37,787 nucleotides of DNA from an uncultured Eubacteriales bacterium (GCA_900547975.1 URIX01000008.1:1-37787), one strand, 5' to 3'. Positions 17,601 through 25,773 are shown, numbered from the stretch's first letter. Numbers and translations: made by a program. Notes: generated from the letters alone by a model not told the origin.

Positions 17601-18035
17601 CTCACTGACGGACATCGGTTCTATTTGCCGACTCAGAACAGCGAGCAAACGTATGCGTATATTATGATGAAGTATGCCGCGAATTTGGCAGACACTGCAG
17701 AACTTAAATTCGAGCATTCAGCTGCCGGTGTACAACTGCTGAACAAGGACTTACAAACAGTCCCCTTCAAAGCGAACGAAAGCAGGAATTTCATGTTCAA
17801 AGCGTCTACGACCGGTCAATACAAAATCGAGATAGTGGCAACCGATTCTAATGTTCTCATACCGCCGACGACAATCAGCGTCGACAAGGTATACGACACC
17901 AATTTCGCAACTGTCAACATCATTGACAATACGAAGTTCAATGCCAACGCAACGGAAGGATACTATTCCATAACCTTGAAAAACATGACGAATTCCGAAC
18001 AAAGGGTGAGAATCCACGTGGTGAAAGTGTCGTAA
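14700..18035 (+). CDS. Repeat-rich surface lipoprotein with an EF-Tu domain II-III-like module
   Basis: This 1111-residue lipoprotein (lipobox LTAC, lipidated C26) starts at the ATG at 14700 behind AAAAAGGAG. Residues 31-319 are four units of about 70-73 residues, each with HWH, a Cys-His pair, a further His and TCT.C, so they are probably metal-binding or zinc-ribbon-like. Residues about 322-405 form a YDGTP-type (MBG-like) sandwich. Residues about 497-577 read as EF-Tu domain II (VEDIFSITGRGTV, then GD.L.I, ANAGDKVGLL, RGYTI), and about 584-677 as EF-Tu domain III (KTPMPDNYNP, LMPGE, GRRFLLIEGGKTVAEGVV). There is no GTPase domain and no NKxD or DxxG motif. Residues 678-1111 are beta-rich and unrecognised. 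It acts outside the membrane. The function is unknown; the module suggests capture of an EF-Tu fragment for binding. Confidence 0.85.
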   Translation: MKRKTFIAILAIAMVLVLSLAILTACNNKKHDFSSKWEYDETSHWHECMTKKHSDVADKADHTFDAGVVTTQPTEAAEGVKTLTCTVCGYQKTESVPQLEHTFDMGNWKFDEQTHWHPATCAHTDLKKDEAEHVWNEGVITTHPTETTEGVKTYTCTVCGNTKTAKIGMLDHKHTFDMTKWSYNAENHWHPATCGHTDEKKDLGAHVWNEGVVTTQPTETTEGVKTYTCTTCGNTKTATIGMLDHKHTFDTERWDHDTENHWHPATCAHTSEKKGLAAHNWNAGVITKPADYGVEGEKIFTCTTCSATRKETIPAIPPKYNTLTFDGGLELSKTYDGTPVVLNPENVHFNGNGALTIEYKLEDESDSTYTTTAPTDAGEYIVRATVAGTAEWYGISNTKSFTIMHRILTLSESVYSRKIDQNLESGKFGLECKNVAEETNNVVTWVTIGVPEQYRAAGIHNMRVGELIVDNPNYMFNIADETNKVRLTVWDAPEFYAGVEDIFSITGRGTVLSVQIANGIVNVGDELHINELGKVFTVTAIEKSGQAVETANAGDKVGLLTKDVTKGEVLRGYTITKLDTVASYDKVTATIRVSEDKKTPMPDNYNPSARFIFIEGIGDIPSTIKFPTISGMLMPGETLAGVTVDFKGAKVPAFVGRRFLLIEGGKTVAEGVVTDVAPKTRVNCTASEPAGKTAVIEPIQGGEKTFALNLNRSTVIENLVDSEAIDVIVKYDGVIVGSYKRTGLGVGNGDLAHVENGGTLQGSYININLAKGVAGLTDADGNWICDQANVTFDVSATLTQQVDNLAAGSVTTISIGANDVKYFTLNELEPLTSGWYSFVNAFNNNGSSRYEVYTDAGVKVDMMSDMFKSTGGGYYVKYTVNANILNAQIGFIAAKGELSATNTTKSLIIPSGNQGDRVVIKVTLNKALSYFHKNTVTFKQNVSAFNGTVVKVYDSNYQYYNAMGYQSLTDGHRFYLPTQNSEQTYAYIMMKYAANLADTAELKFEHSAAGVQLLNKDLQTVPFKANESRNFMFKASTTGQYKIEIVATDSNVLIPPTTISVDKVYDTNFATVNIIDNTKFNANATEGYYSITLKNMTNSEQRVRIHVVKVS
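15000..15656 (+). repeat. Tandem coding repeats of 219 bases (three units)
   Basis: Three units of 73 codons lie at 15000-15218, 15219-15437 and 15438-15656, after a more diverged first unit at 14790-14999. Units two and three are near-identical over long runs at DNA level, for example the segment encoding VWNEGV, PTETTEGVKTYTCT and NTKTA.IGMLDHK. This points to recent duplication or gene conversion. Such repeats can change copy number by slippage. Confidence 0.85.
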
Positions 18036-18057
18036 ATCGATTGGCATAATCAAACAA

Positions 18058-18092
18058 GCAAATAAGCGGATTGTTGCAATCCGCTTATTTGC
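18058..18092 (+). terminator. Strong hairpin terminator after the EF-Tu-module lipoprotein
   Basis: GCAAATAAGCGGATT (18058-18072) and AATCCGCTTATTTGC (18078-18092) form a perfect 15-bp stem with a 5-base loop, 22 bases after the stop codon. No long T run follows, but the stem end is U-rich. Confidence 0.75.
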
Positions 18093-18095
18093 AAA

Positions 18096-18121
18096 ATTTC
18101 GGCAAACATAAATGCCGAAAT
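18096..18121 (+). promoter_or_regulatory. Second hairpin just ahead of the next ribosome binding site
   Basis: ATTTCGGCA (18096-18104) and TGCCGAAAT (18113-18121) form a perfect 9-bp stem with an 8-base loop. It lies only 4 bases after the preceding terminator hairpin and about 15 bases before the ribosome binding site at 18146. It could protect or gate a processed downstream message; no separate promoter is evident for the next gene. Confidence 0.5.
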
Positions 18122-18145
18122 CAATCTCACAAACAGGAGATTTTT

Positions 18146-20470
18146 ATGAAAACAAAATCATTACTTTTCTTTGCGCTTGCACTGGCGTTGTCGCTGTGTC
18201 TTGCGCTGGTCGCTTGCGGTGATAAGGGAAATGCTGCAATCGAGCTCGGAAGTGACAGCGGCGTGAGCGTTGTGGGCGTGTTTGACAAGGACTCAACGCT
18301 GTCAGCCACTATCCACGCTGCCGATAGCGAACAAGGCAAGACTGCTATTTTGGCAATCGACAAGCCGTACGACAGCGCAAAAGTTGCCGTATTTGACATC
18401 GCTATCACAAAGGGTGGCGAAAAAGTGCAGCCGAGCGGCAAAGTGAAGGTTACTTTGCCAAAGCCGTTTGAGTCGGAGCAAGGATATGTCACATATCACA
18501 TCAAAGGCGACAACTCCGTCGAGGAACTCGCAACTTCGGTTGACGGCAATAATATATACTTTGAAACGACAGGTTTTTCGTTCTTTATCGTTGCGGGCTT
18601 GGTAAACGCCGATCAACAACATATACACAGTTACGTTGAAAAAGTCACCGACAGAAACCTCGTGGACAACGCAACATGCCAAAGAAAGGCTGTGTATCGC
18701 CTTGTTTGCAGTATTTGCGGCAGTCTGGGCAGAGAAACATTTGAATACGGCGAAATTGCACCTCACAACCTGCGCGAAGAAAAAGGTTGCGATCCATGGT
18801 GTGAAAAAGACGGACTCACCCACGGCAAACGTTGCATAAATCCGGGATGTACTTATACCGAGCAGAAGCCGATACCCGCTATCGGACACGATATGCAGGA
18901 CGTTGCCGCAAAAGAGCCGACTTGCACCGAAATCGGTTGGAAAGCATACAAGAGATGCGCGCATTATTGCGGCAAAACCGAAGGGTATGAGCAAATCGAA
19001 AAAACAGGACACAATTTGTCCGTTCGCGTTGCAAGAGTCGAGCCTACTTGTGAAAAGTGGGGCCACGAGGAGTATTACAAATGCTCAAACGAGGGTTGCG
19101 ATTATTGCACCGATTATAATGGTTTGCCCGCTCTCGGACACGACAAGGAAAGGCACGAGCCCCGCGAAGCAACATGCACCGAGGACGGGTATTGGGGAAG
19201 TTATTACACCTGCAAGCGCGAAGGTTGCGATTATTCGTCAAAGTCGGACAGATACGTCGAAAAGGCTCTCGGACACAACCTCAAACACTGTGAGGCAAAA
19301 CAAGCGGACTGCTTGCCGGGTTGGGACGAGTATGACGAATGTCAGCGCGAGGGTTGCGACTATAATACAAAAGTGGAAATTCCCGCCAACGGCAAGCATA
19401 GTTACGTTTGCGACGTATGCACCACGTGCAATGAGTGCAATCCCGTAAAATACACGCGCGACGGCGACTATATCTATTTCGGTTACTGGCCGCAAACCTT
19501 AGAGCGCGACGAGAACGTAATCGCCAAACTTAACGAAGTGGCAGGGACTATTCCCGAGTACACAATTTACACTGTCCTCGAGAAACCCGAAAACTGGTCA
19601 TATTATGAAAATTCGAAGGATATCTGGTATATAGACGTTATATATAGCGGTACAAAATACCGTGGCTTTTATATGAAGGAGTTTCGCCCGGCGGTATATG
19701 GAAGTCTTGGTTATTCTATTATCAGTGACAATCATTATACTAATCATCAAGTGTACTGGTTTAAGGTAGAACCGATAAAATGGAGAATTTTAACCACAAG
19801 CAACAATTCCGCCTATATTATGAGCGACATCGCTTTGGATGCCTTTTGGCTGGAACCCAATAGAGGAGAAGCAGGCTTTTATAACGGCGAATACGGCATT
19901 TTCAGAAAAGATCAAAATGGTAATATGGACGGAACTTACGCCAACAACTGGGAATATTGTTTCCTGCGCCGTTGGCTCAACGAAACCTTCTATAACGAGG
20001 TGTTCAACGATTTGCAAAAGAAAATCATACAGACCACGCGCCTCGACAACAGCGCGAGAAGTTGCAATCCGGACGAATACCCGACGTATTACCCGGATAC
20101 TTACAGCTCGCAAAACAAGCCTGGGGAAAACAAGTATGCCGCCCAATGTAAAGATACGGATGATAAGATCTTTTTGCTGTCTTTGAGAGATATTACCACA
20201 ACGGCGTACGGTTTTAATAAGGACGTAAAAGCAGAAGATCCCGCAAGAAACCTGCAAGCATCCGATTTTGCCAAATTCCGCGGCGCGCCGATGGATATTT
20301 ACGAAGAAAAATACGTTACCTGGTACACTCGTTCGCCGTCTATAGGTAGTCGTGGTGGCAACGACGGATACGCTACCTTCGTTCTGGACAGACATCAGAA
20401 GGGCGCCATAAAAAGCACCGATCTGACGCCTGACGGCGGCGTAGTCCCTGCGCTTTGGATAACCTTGTAA
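18146..20470 (+). CDS. Cys-rich repeat lipoprotein with DUF6273-like C-terminal domain
   Basis: This 774-residue lipoprotein (lipobox LVAC, lipidated C24) starts at the ATG at 18146 behind CAGGAG. Residues about 25-153 are a beta-sandwich ending in ETTGFSFFIVAGL, a module often seen in clostridial surface proteins. Residues about 153-430 are five or so Cys-rich units with patterns such as EPTCTE.G..AYKRC and C..EGCDY, each likely to bind a metal ion. Residues about 430-774 match the DUF6273 pattern: DGDYIYFGYWPQT, WRILTTSNNSAYIMSD, LRRWLNETFYNEVF, DKIFLLSLRDI, WYTRSPS and final VPALWITL. This domain is common in Clostridia and has no established biochemical role. The gene ends at a strong terminator and closes the three-gene surface cluster. 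Confidence 0.83.
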   Translation: MKTKSLLFFALALALSLCLALVACGDKGNAAIELGSDSGVSVVGVFDKDSTLSATIHAADSEQGKTAILAIDKPYDSAKVAVFDIAITKGGEKVQPSGKVKVTLPKPFESEQGYVTYHIKGDNSVEELATSVDGNNIYFETTGFSFFIVAGLVNADQQHIHSYVEKVTDRNLVDNATCQRKAVYRLVCSICGSLGRETFEYGEIAPHNLREEKGCDPWCEKDGLTHGKRCINPGCTYTEQKPIPAIGHDMQDVAAKEPTCTEIGWKAYKRCAHYCGKTEGYEQIEKTGHNLSVRVARVEPTCEKWGHEEYYKCSNEGCDYCTDYNGLPALGHDKERHEPREATCTEDGYWGSYYTCKREGCDYSSKSDRYVEKALGHNLKHCEAKQADCLPGWDEYDECQREGCDYNTKVEIPANGKHSYVCDVCTTCNECNPVKYTRDGDYIYFGYWPQTLERDENVIAKLNEVAGTIPEYTIYTVLEKPENWSYYENSKDIWYIDVIYSGTKYRGFYMKEFRPAVYGSLGYSIISDNHYTNHQVYWFKVEPIKWRILTTSNNSAYIMSDIALDAFWLEPNRGEAGFYNGEYGIFRKDQNGNMDGTYANNWEYCFLRRWLNETFYNEVFNDLQKKIIQTTRLDNSARSCNPDEYPTYYPDTYSSQNKPGENKYAAQCKDTDDKIFLLSLRDITTTAYGFNKDVKAEDPARNLQASDFAKFRGAPMDIYEEKYVTWYTRSPSIGSRGGNDGYATFVLDRHQKGAIKSTDLTPDGGVVPALWITL

Positions 20471-20495
20471 GTTTGAACACGAGCAACAAAGCAAA

Positions 20496-20526
20496 CGAGC
20501 CGTCTTTTTGACGGCTCGATATTTTT
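20496..20526 (+). terminator. Rho-independent terminator closing the surface-protein cluster
   Basis: CGAGCCGTC (20496-20504) and GACGGCTCG (20510-20518) form a perfect 9-bp GC-rich stem with a TTTTT loop, followed by ATATTTTT. A short palindrome CACCACTTGAAGTGGTG (20549-20565) follows it. Confidence 0.9.
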
Positions 20527-20640
20527 GTAGCCTTTAGCGACAATAAATCACCACTTGAAGTGGTGAAACAAAAAATCTTTAGATAAAAGAATCATCCTAT
20601 GGCGGTGTTTTGCTTAATTGTGTTTGATTCAATATTGATG

Positions 20641-20749
20641 GATTTTTATAAATTCTTTGAATTTATAGGCGCAATTTGTAGCAAAAAATTCTCAAAGGAA
20701 AAAATAATACGAACTCATTATCTGAGTTCGTATTATTGTCATTTGGTGA
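20641..20749. repeat. Dispersed 109-bp repeat, copy 1, with two hairpins
   Basis: This segment matches 34401-34509 over its full 109 bases with scattered substitutions and one compensating indel pair. It has hairpin A (TATAAATTC 20647-20655 / GAATTTATA 20659-20667) and hairpin B (AATAATACGAACTCA 20703-20717 / TGAGTTCGTATTATT 20723-20737). On the minus strand hairpin B is followed by a U run and would terminate transcription. The other copy sits at the end of the tRNA operon; here no tRNA gene is present. Confidence 0.85.
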
Positions 20750-20975
20750 GGCGTGCTGCGCACGCAAGACGGACGATATTTCTGTCGCTATATCGCTTGC
20801 GTGGTGGCGTGCCGTTCGGCACGTTGCTTTTCAATAGGCGCACAGTCGCTTGCGTGGGGGGGGATGGTAATCGAAGAATTGTTGAAATATGAAATATGTT
20901 TATATAGAAAACGGGAATCTTTCAAAATCGGATAAAAATTGCATTTGGCGGGTTAGATATCCAAATTCTGCTATA
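20750..20975. other. GC-rich patch between repeat and promoter, no gene
   Basis: The start of this stretch (GGTGAGGCGTGCTGCGCACG from 20745) resembles the reverse complement of 66-92 near the left edge of the window, so it belongs to a second short dispersed repeat. It also has a small palindrome CGTGCC/GGCACG near 20808-20822 and a run of eight G residues near 20862. A frame of 97 codons crosses the repeat and this patch but lacks a ribosome binding site and is rejected. Confidence 0.5.
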
Positions 20976-21004
20976 TTGACATTTACCGTCATTGGGATTA
21001 AAAT
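20976..21004 (+). promoter_or_regulatory. Promoter of the pullulanase gene
   Basis: A perfect TTGACA (20976-20981) and TAAAAT (20999-21004) are separated by 17 bases. The start codon is about 145 bases downstream, leaving a long leader (about 21011-21148) in which regulation could act; I see no known riboswitch there. Confidence 0.7.
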
Positions 21005-21148
21005 TAACTTATTATACAATTTGTATTATGACTTGTCGGATTTTTGATCCGCACACTAATCTTTGGCGAATTCATATACGATTTTGCCAAATAGCAGGCA
21101 GACGGTCGTAAGAGTATAAACGGACAATTCTTGAATTTTGAGGTTGTT

Positions 21149-23782
21149 ATGAAAAGGAATTTTATTGTGATTCTGGCATTGGTGCTTTCGCTGACCGTAT
21201 TGACGTTGAGCGTCGGATTGGTTGCGTGCAACGATACCGCCGAGCCGTCCGTTGACGAGAAGCCGTCCGATCAAGAGTACACTTTGCCGCTCGAAGACGG
21301 AAAAAAGCAATTGACGATATATTGGACCTATCCCGGCGGAGTTGATTTTGCTACGTCGGATATTTGGATGTGGTGGACGGGCAAGGAAGGCAGCGGATAT
21401 ACGATGCACGAGTGCGCATACGGCGGTAAGGTTGTCGTAAACGTTCCCGACAGCATCGAAGAAGTCGGATTTATCGTCAGAGTTGACTGTTCCGATCCCG
21501 GCGGAAGTGCTTGGGGTACTGCTACGAAAGATTTTGAGTCGGATAGATTTGCCGTGCTTACGGACAGAAACACCGTTATATATTTGAAGAGCGGTGACGG
21601 AAATCAATACAAGAGTTCCGACGGAGGTGTCACTTTGGAGCAAATCAAGTTGTTTACCATTGCAAATATGATGAGTTTGCACTCCGTGTCGTACAACGTT
21701 ACGCCGAAGGTCAAACTCGACAACATAAACGATATCAAACTTATCGAGGGAGAGAGGGAAATTGCGCTGAAGTCGCTTTCGTCGCTCGGACATGAGGTCG
21801 TCAGCGGCGTGGTTGAAACCGAAGAAGAGTTGGATATAACCAAATCTTATAAACTGCAAATCAAAGGTTACGGCGACAAGGTTGTCGTTCCGCTCGGCGT
21901 TTTCGGATCTGAAGAATTCGCGGAAAAATACAATTACGACGGCGAACTCGGCGCAGTAGTGAAGGGCAACACGACGGAGTTTAAGTTGTGGGCGCCTACG
22001 GCAAGCAAGGTTGTGCTGAACTTGTTCCAAAACGGCAACGGCGGAAGCGCGTATCAGACGATCGAGATGGAAAAGGCAGACAAAGGCGTTTGGCTGAAAA
22101 ACATCGAAAACTGCGGCCACGGAACTTATTATACGTACACAGTCACCACTTCGCTCGAAACGCAGGAAGCGGTAGACCCGTACGCTCGTTCGGCAGGAGT
22201 CAACGGCGACAGAGGTATGGTGGTTGATTTGAGCAGAACGAACCCCGACGGTTGGGGATCCGTGTCCTATATGACGACCGCAAGATATACAGACGCGATT
22301 ATTTGGGAAGTGCACGTGCGCGATTTCAGCAACAAAATCTCGCAAAGCCGGTATAAAGGCAAGTTTATGGCGTTCACGGAGCGAGGATTGAAGAATAGCG
22401 CGGGCATATCCGTCGGCGTGGATTATCTCCTCGATTTGGGCGTTACGCACGTTCATCTTATGCCTTCGTACGATTATGCCACCGTTGACGAGGCAAATCC
22501 AGACAGCGGTTTCAACTGGGGCTACGATCCGAAGAATTACAACGTTCCCGAAGGCAGTTACAGCACGAACCCGTACGACGGCGAAGTCCGCGTGACGGAA
22601 TTCAAAAAAATGGTTCAATCCTTGCACGAAGCAGGCTTGTCGGTGGTTATGGACGTCGTGTACAATCACACCTACGACGCAAACTCTAACTTCAACAAAA
22701 TCGTTCCGTATTACTATTATCGCTACACTTCGAGCGGCGCAAACTCTTCGGCAAGCGGCTGTGGAAACGACACCGCAAGCGAGAGATATATGTTCCGTCG
22801 CTTTATGGTTGACAGTGTGAGTTACTGGATGAAGGAATACAAGGTTGACGGATTCAGATTCGACTTGATGGGACTGCACGACCTCGAAACCATGCGACAA
22901 ATCGAGCAAGCGTTGCATCAGATCAATCCGAGCGCAATCATCTACGGCGAAGGGTGGTCGATGGGATCGACGGTTGACGGAAGCAAACAAGCCAACCAAA
23001 CCAATATCAAAGAAATCAGCGCAACCAACGGCGCGGCAGGATCTGTGGCGTTGTTCAACGACGTTATCCGCGACGGACTGAAGGGCAGTGTGTTCAATTC
23101 CGCATCGCAAGGCTATATCAACGGTGCGGGCAAGAGCAATATCAACGCAGTCAAGTTCGGTATCAACGGTGCGTCGGGCGTTGGCGCAAGTTGGTCGGTC
23201 AAAAATTCCGCCGTCATCAACTATATGTCTTGTCACGATAATTTGTCCCTTTGGGACAAACTTGCGGTGGCAAATGCGAACGATACGCTTCAGACTCGCC
23301 TTGCAATGAACAGACTCGGAGCAACGATCGTTATGATGAGTTCGGGCACTCCGCTTATGCAGGCAGGAGAAGAGATGCTGCGCACCAAAAACGGTGACGA
23401 AAACAGTTTTAAATCGTCAGACGCCATCAACAATATCGATTGGGAATCCTTGACGCCAAACAGCGATCAGTATGCAATGATGCAGTACTACAAAGGCCTT
23501 ATCGCATTGCGCAAGAGTTCGGATTTGTTCACTGCGTCCGCAGGCGTGGCACATATGTTCGACGTTGACTCTTCCACTGGATTTATGGCGGTAAAATACG
23601 ACAATCACAGAGGAAATTACGCCTTGCTGATTCTCAATCCGACCTCGTCTGCCGTTTCGTATTCTCTCGACGGTGAGTGGCGTATGTACGCCGACGGAAG
23701 CACGGCAAGCGCGCAAGCCATATCCACGGTGAGCGGAACGATTCAAATCCCCGCATACAGCGCGATTGTTTTGCGTAAGTAA
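21149..23782 (+). CDS. pulA: Type I pullulanase, lipid-anchored (GH13)
   Basis: This 877-residue enzyme starts at the ATG at 21149 behind TTGAGG. It has a lipoprotein signal (LVAC, lipidated C27). An N-terminal starch-binding CBM41-like module (about 45-165, LTIYWTYPGG, DIWMWWTGKEG) is followed by the pullulanase-specific N-domain (about 270-360, TTEFKLWAPTASKVVLNLF). The catalytic barrel contains the signature FNWGYDPKNYN and the four GH13 regions: DVVYNHT (about 501), DGFRFDLMG with nucleophile D572, YGEGW with acid/base E601, and CHDN with H696 and D697. It cleaves alpha-1,6 branch points of pullulan, amylopectin and branched dextrins outside the membrane. It heads the maltodextrin locus and has its own promoter. 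Confidence 0.95.
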   Translation: MKRNFIVILALVLSLTVLTLSVGLVACNDTAEPSVDEKPSDQEYTLPLEDGKKQLTIYWTYPGGVDFATSDIWMWWTGKEGSGYTMHECAYGGKVVVNVPDSIEEVGFIVRVDCSDPGGSAWGTATKDFESDRFAVLTDRNTVIYLKSGDGNQYKSSDGGVTLEQIKLFTIANMMSLHSVSYNVTPKVKLDNINDIKLIEGEREIALKSLSSLGHEVVSGVVETEEELDITKSYKLQIKGYGDKVVVPLGVFGSEEFAEKYNYDGELGAVVKGNTTEFKLWAPTASKVVLNLFQNGNGGSAYQTIEMEKADKGVWLKNIENCGHGTYYTYTVTTSLETQEAVDPYARSAGVNGDRGMVVDLSRTNPDGWGSVSYMTTARYTDAIIWEVHVRDFSNKISQSRYKGKFMAFTERGLKNSAGISVGVDYLLDLGVTHVHLMPSYDYATVDEANPDSGFNWGYDPKNYNVPEGSYSTNPYDGEVRVTEFKKMVQSLHEAGLSVVMDVVYNHTYDANSNFNKIVPYYYYRYTSSGANSSASGCGNDTASERYMFRRFMVDSVSYWMKEYKVDGFRFDLMGLHDLETMRQIEQALHQINPSAIIYGEGWSMGSTVDGSKQANQTNIKEISATNGAAGSVALFNDVIRDGLKGSVFNSASQGYINGAGKSNINAVKFGINGASGVGASWSVKNSAVINYMSCHDNLSLWDKLAVANANDTLQTRLAMNRLGATIVMMSSGTPLMQAGEEMLRTKNGDENSFKSSDAINNIDWESLTPNSDQYAMMQYYKGLIALRKSSDLFTASAGVAHMFDVDSSTGFMAVKYDNHRGNYALLILNPTSSAVSYSLDGEWRMYADGSTASAQAISTVSGTIQIPAYSAIVLRK

Positions 23783-23806
23783 TCTTGACAAATTTTGATT
23801 TGTGTA

Positions 23807-23834
23807 TTGACAACTCGCGAATTTGATATATAAT
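23807..23834 (+). promoter_or_regulatory. Strong promoter ahead of the putative starch-binding lipoprotein
   Basis: TTGACA (23807-23812) and TATAAT (23829-23834), both perfect, are separated by 16 bases. Downstream in the leader an inverted repeat ACATTT...AAATGT around 23850-23870 could be an operator. This promoter probably drives the following gene and, with read-through, the transport operon. Confidence 0.85.
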
Positions 23835-23937
23835 GGTTATAGATAATGTACATTTTGTATTACAAATGTATAATAATGAATGTATTGGGCTTATTGCTCG
23901 TGCAGATATAAGTTGAAAAATCAAAATGGAGGGTCTT

Positions 23938-25689
23938 ATGAGAAAGAGACTATTTGTATCAGTTTTGGCATTAGTCCTCGTCATGGTGTTGTCCATCGCA
24001 TGCCTCGTCGGTTGCGATAAGAGCAAAGGCGACAACAACGGAGACGACAACAAAGTCACCGTCAGTTGGAACTATGGCACGGAATTGCTGAAAGAAGAAA
24101 AAATCGAAAAGGGCAGTCTTGCAACGGAATGGACGCCTGAAATCGAAGGCAAAACCTTTATGGGTTGGTTCGCAGAGGCTTCTTTGACGCAACCTTTCGA
24201 TTTCACTCAACCCATCAACGAAGACGTTGACATTTTTGCAGGCGTCCGTAGCGACAGTTACACCGCAGATGAAAACACTTGGTGTCTCATCGGTTCGGGC
24301 GCAGGTACGCTTAAAGACAGTGCTTGGAGCGAAGATGCAGAAGTTGAAGAAAACTTCAAACTCACCAAAGTCGACGAAGCAAACGTCAACAAGTTCACGA
24401 TCACCGTAACCCTTTACGAAGGCGACGTATTCCAAATCCGCGTTATGGGTACCTGGACAGGTCAACACGGCGTCGGTTATCTTGACGGCTTCCAAGTGCT
24501 TGATCCCGCAGATGGTGATGTTCTCGGTGAAGTCAAGAATGCCGAAGGCGAAAGAGTGTTCTATGCAACTAAAGGTTTAGGCGATTCAAACAAGGGCTGG
24601 AACGCAATCGTTGCAAAGAGCGGTATCTACAAATTCACATTGCAAACGTTCCCGGGCAGCAGTGACTACGACGTTATTTATTGGGAAAGAACCGGTGACG
24701 CACCCGTCATTGAAAAGACTCATGAAATGTATGTTGTCGGTACGATGAACGAGTTCACGGTAGACGAAAACTATATCATGGACACCGACCAACTCCGTAA
24801 AGATTTCTCCCTTATCGTCAATATCACCGAAGAAATGTACGCAGAGTGGACCAAAGAGGACCCAAACAATCCGTTTAACGGTGAAGCATGTGCCGCACTC
24901 AAAGTTAAGAACGAACTTAACAGTGCTTGGTACGGCGTAGAAGAGCAAACCGCAAACGAAGATAAGACTTGGACGTTGAAGGCTGCGGGACAAAACAATT
25001 TGTTCTTGAAAGCAGGTCAATACAAAGTCACTTACAGCGTTGACAAAAACGAAGCAACCGTAACTCCGCTTGAAAAAGGTTACTATCTCGCAGGCAGACT
25101 TGGCGGCGAAGAGAATTGGAAGTGCGCGGCTGCATATCCGTTCACCAAAATCGACGATAATCATTACGAAATTTACTACACCGTTACCGCAGCAGATCAC
25201 GCAGATTGGATGAACGAAGATGCAGGTGTGGTGAAGGCTACGTTCGGCTTTGGCGATTGCGATCCTGAATCCTGGTTCGGAAATGCGACCGACGGTGAAA
25301 ACTTGATGCTGCCAACAGTCGGTCTCTACAGAATTCTCCTTACTCTCAGTGAAGAAGACGGTGCTGTTACCGGTCACGTGACCGCAGAAAAAGTCGTTGG
25401 ATATTTCCTCGCCGGAACGATTCAAGGCGGCGACACTTGGCGTGCAGTGCTCGGCAACGAGATGACCAAAGTCGGTGACAACTACGAACTCGAATATACA
25501 TTCGCAGACAAAGATTCAAATACATGGTGTGCTCCTGACTTTGCTGCAATCAAAGTTCTTGCTATCGCAGAAGACGGCACTCAAACTTGGTACGGCAATG
25601 CAACGGACGGTGAAAACGTTATGATCCCCGAAGCAGGCACGTATAAAATCACGTTGAGCAACAATGTCGTAACTGCAACCAAAAGGTAA
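23938..25689 (+). CDS. Modular surface lipoprotein, putative alpha-glucan-binding
   Basis: This 583-residue lipoprotein (LVGC, lipidated C26) starts at the ATG at 23938 behind GGAGGG. Residues about 38-98 form a Listeria-Bacteroides (InlB-like) repeat ending GWFAEASLTQPFDF. Four beta-sandwich modules follow, at about 100-255, 260-378, 379-484 and 485-583. The last three share an opening (YYLAG, YFLAG, MYVVG) and, in the last two, WFGNATDGEN/WYGNATDGEN, so they arose by duplication. The layout resembles SusE/SusF-like or other tandem starch-binding modules, with exposed Trp and Tyr. There are no catalytic motifs. Between pullulanase and MalE, its likely role is to hold starch or dextrins at the cell surface. 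That role is inferred from context. Confidence 0.72.
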   Translation: MRKRLFVSVLALVLVMVLSIACLVGCDKSKGDNNGDDNKVTVSWNYGTELLKEEKIEKGSLATEWTPEIEGKTFMGWFAEASLTQPFDFTQPINEDVDIFAGVRSDSYTADENTWCLIGSGAGTLKDSAWSEDAEVEENFKLTKVDEANVNKFTITVTLYEGDVFQIRVMGTWTGQHGVGYLDGFQVLDPADGDVLGEVKNAEGERVFYATKGLGDSNKGWNAIVAKSGIYKFTLQTFPGSSDYDVIYWERTGDAPVIEKTHEMYVVGTMNEFTVDENYIMDTDQLRKDFSLIVNITEEMYAEWTKEDPNNPFNGEACAALKVKNELNSAWYGVEEQTANEDKTWTLKAAGQNNLFLKAGQYKVTYSVDKNEATVTPLEKGYYLAGRLGGEENWKCAAAYPFTKIDDNHYEIYYTVTAADHADWMNEDAGVVKATFGFGDCDPESWFGNATDGENLMLPTVGLYRILLTLSEEDGAVTGHVTAEKVVGYFLAGTIQGGDTWRAVLGNEMTKVGDNYELEYTFADKDSNTWCAPDFAAIKVLAIAEDGTQTWYGNATDGENVMIPEAGTYKITLSNNVVTATKR

Positions 25690-25714
25690 TTTTTGGCCGA
25701 ATAGCGTTACAAAA

Positions 25715-25743
25715 GCATACGGCGATAACATATCGTCGTATGC
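25715..25743 (+). terminator. Attenuator-type hairpin before the maltodextrin-binding gene
   Basis: GCATACGGCGATA (25715-25727) and TATCGTCGTATGC (25731-25743) pair over 13 positions with one G-U pair and a 3-base loop, followed by ACTTTTG. Its place between the surface lipoprotein and MalE fits partial termination or mRNA stabilisation that sets relative expression. Confidence 0.6.
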
Positions 25744-25773
25744 ACTTTTGATTATTTATCGGAGGTTAATTCA

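Noticed and set aside
20599..20892. Plus-strand frame of 97 codons in the 20.6 kb intergenic region
   Set aside because: It crosses the 109-bp repeat and its hairpins, lacks a ribosome binding site, and its protein has no family resemblance.
21005..21148. Possible riboswitch in the long pullulanase leader
   Set aside because: I looked for strong stems or known aptamer cores and saw none; the leader may simply be long.
21056..23236. Long minus-strand frame opposite the pullulanase
   Set aside because: The plus strand has all GH13 catalytic regions; the reverse frame is a codon-bias shadow.
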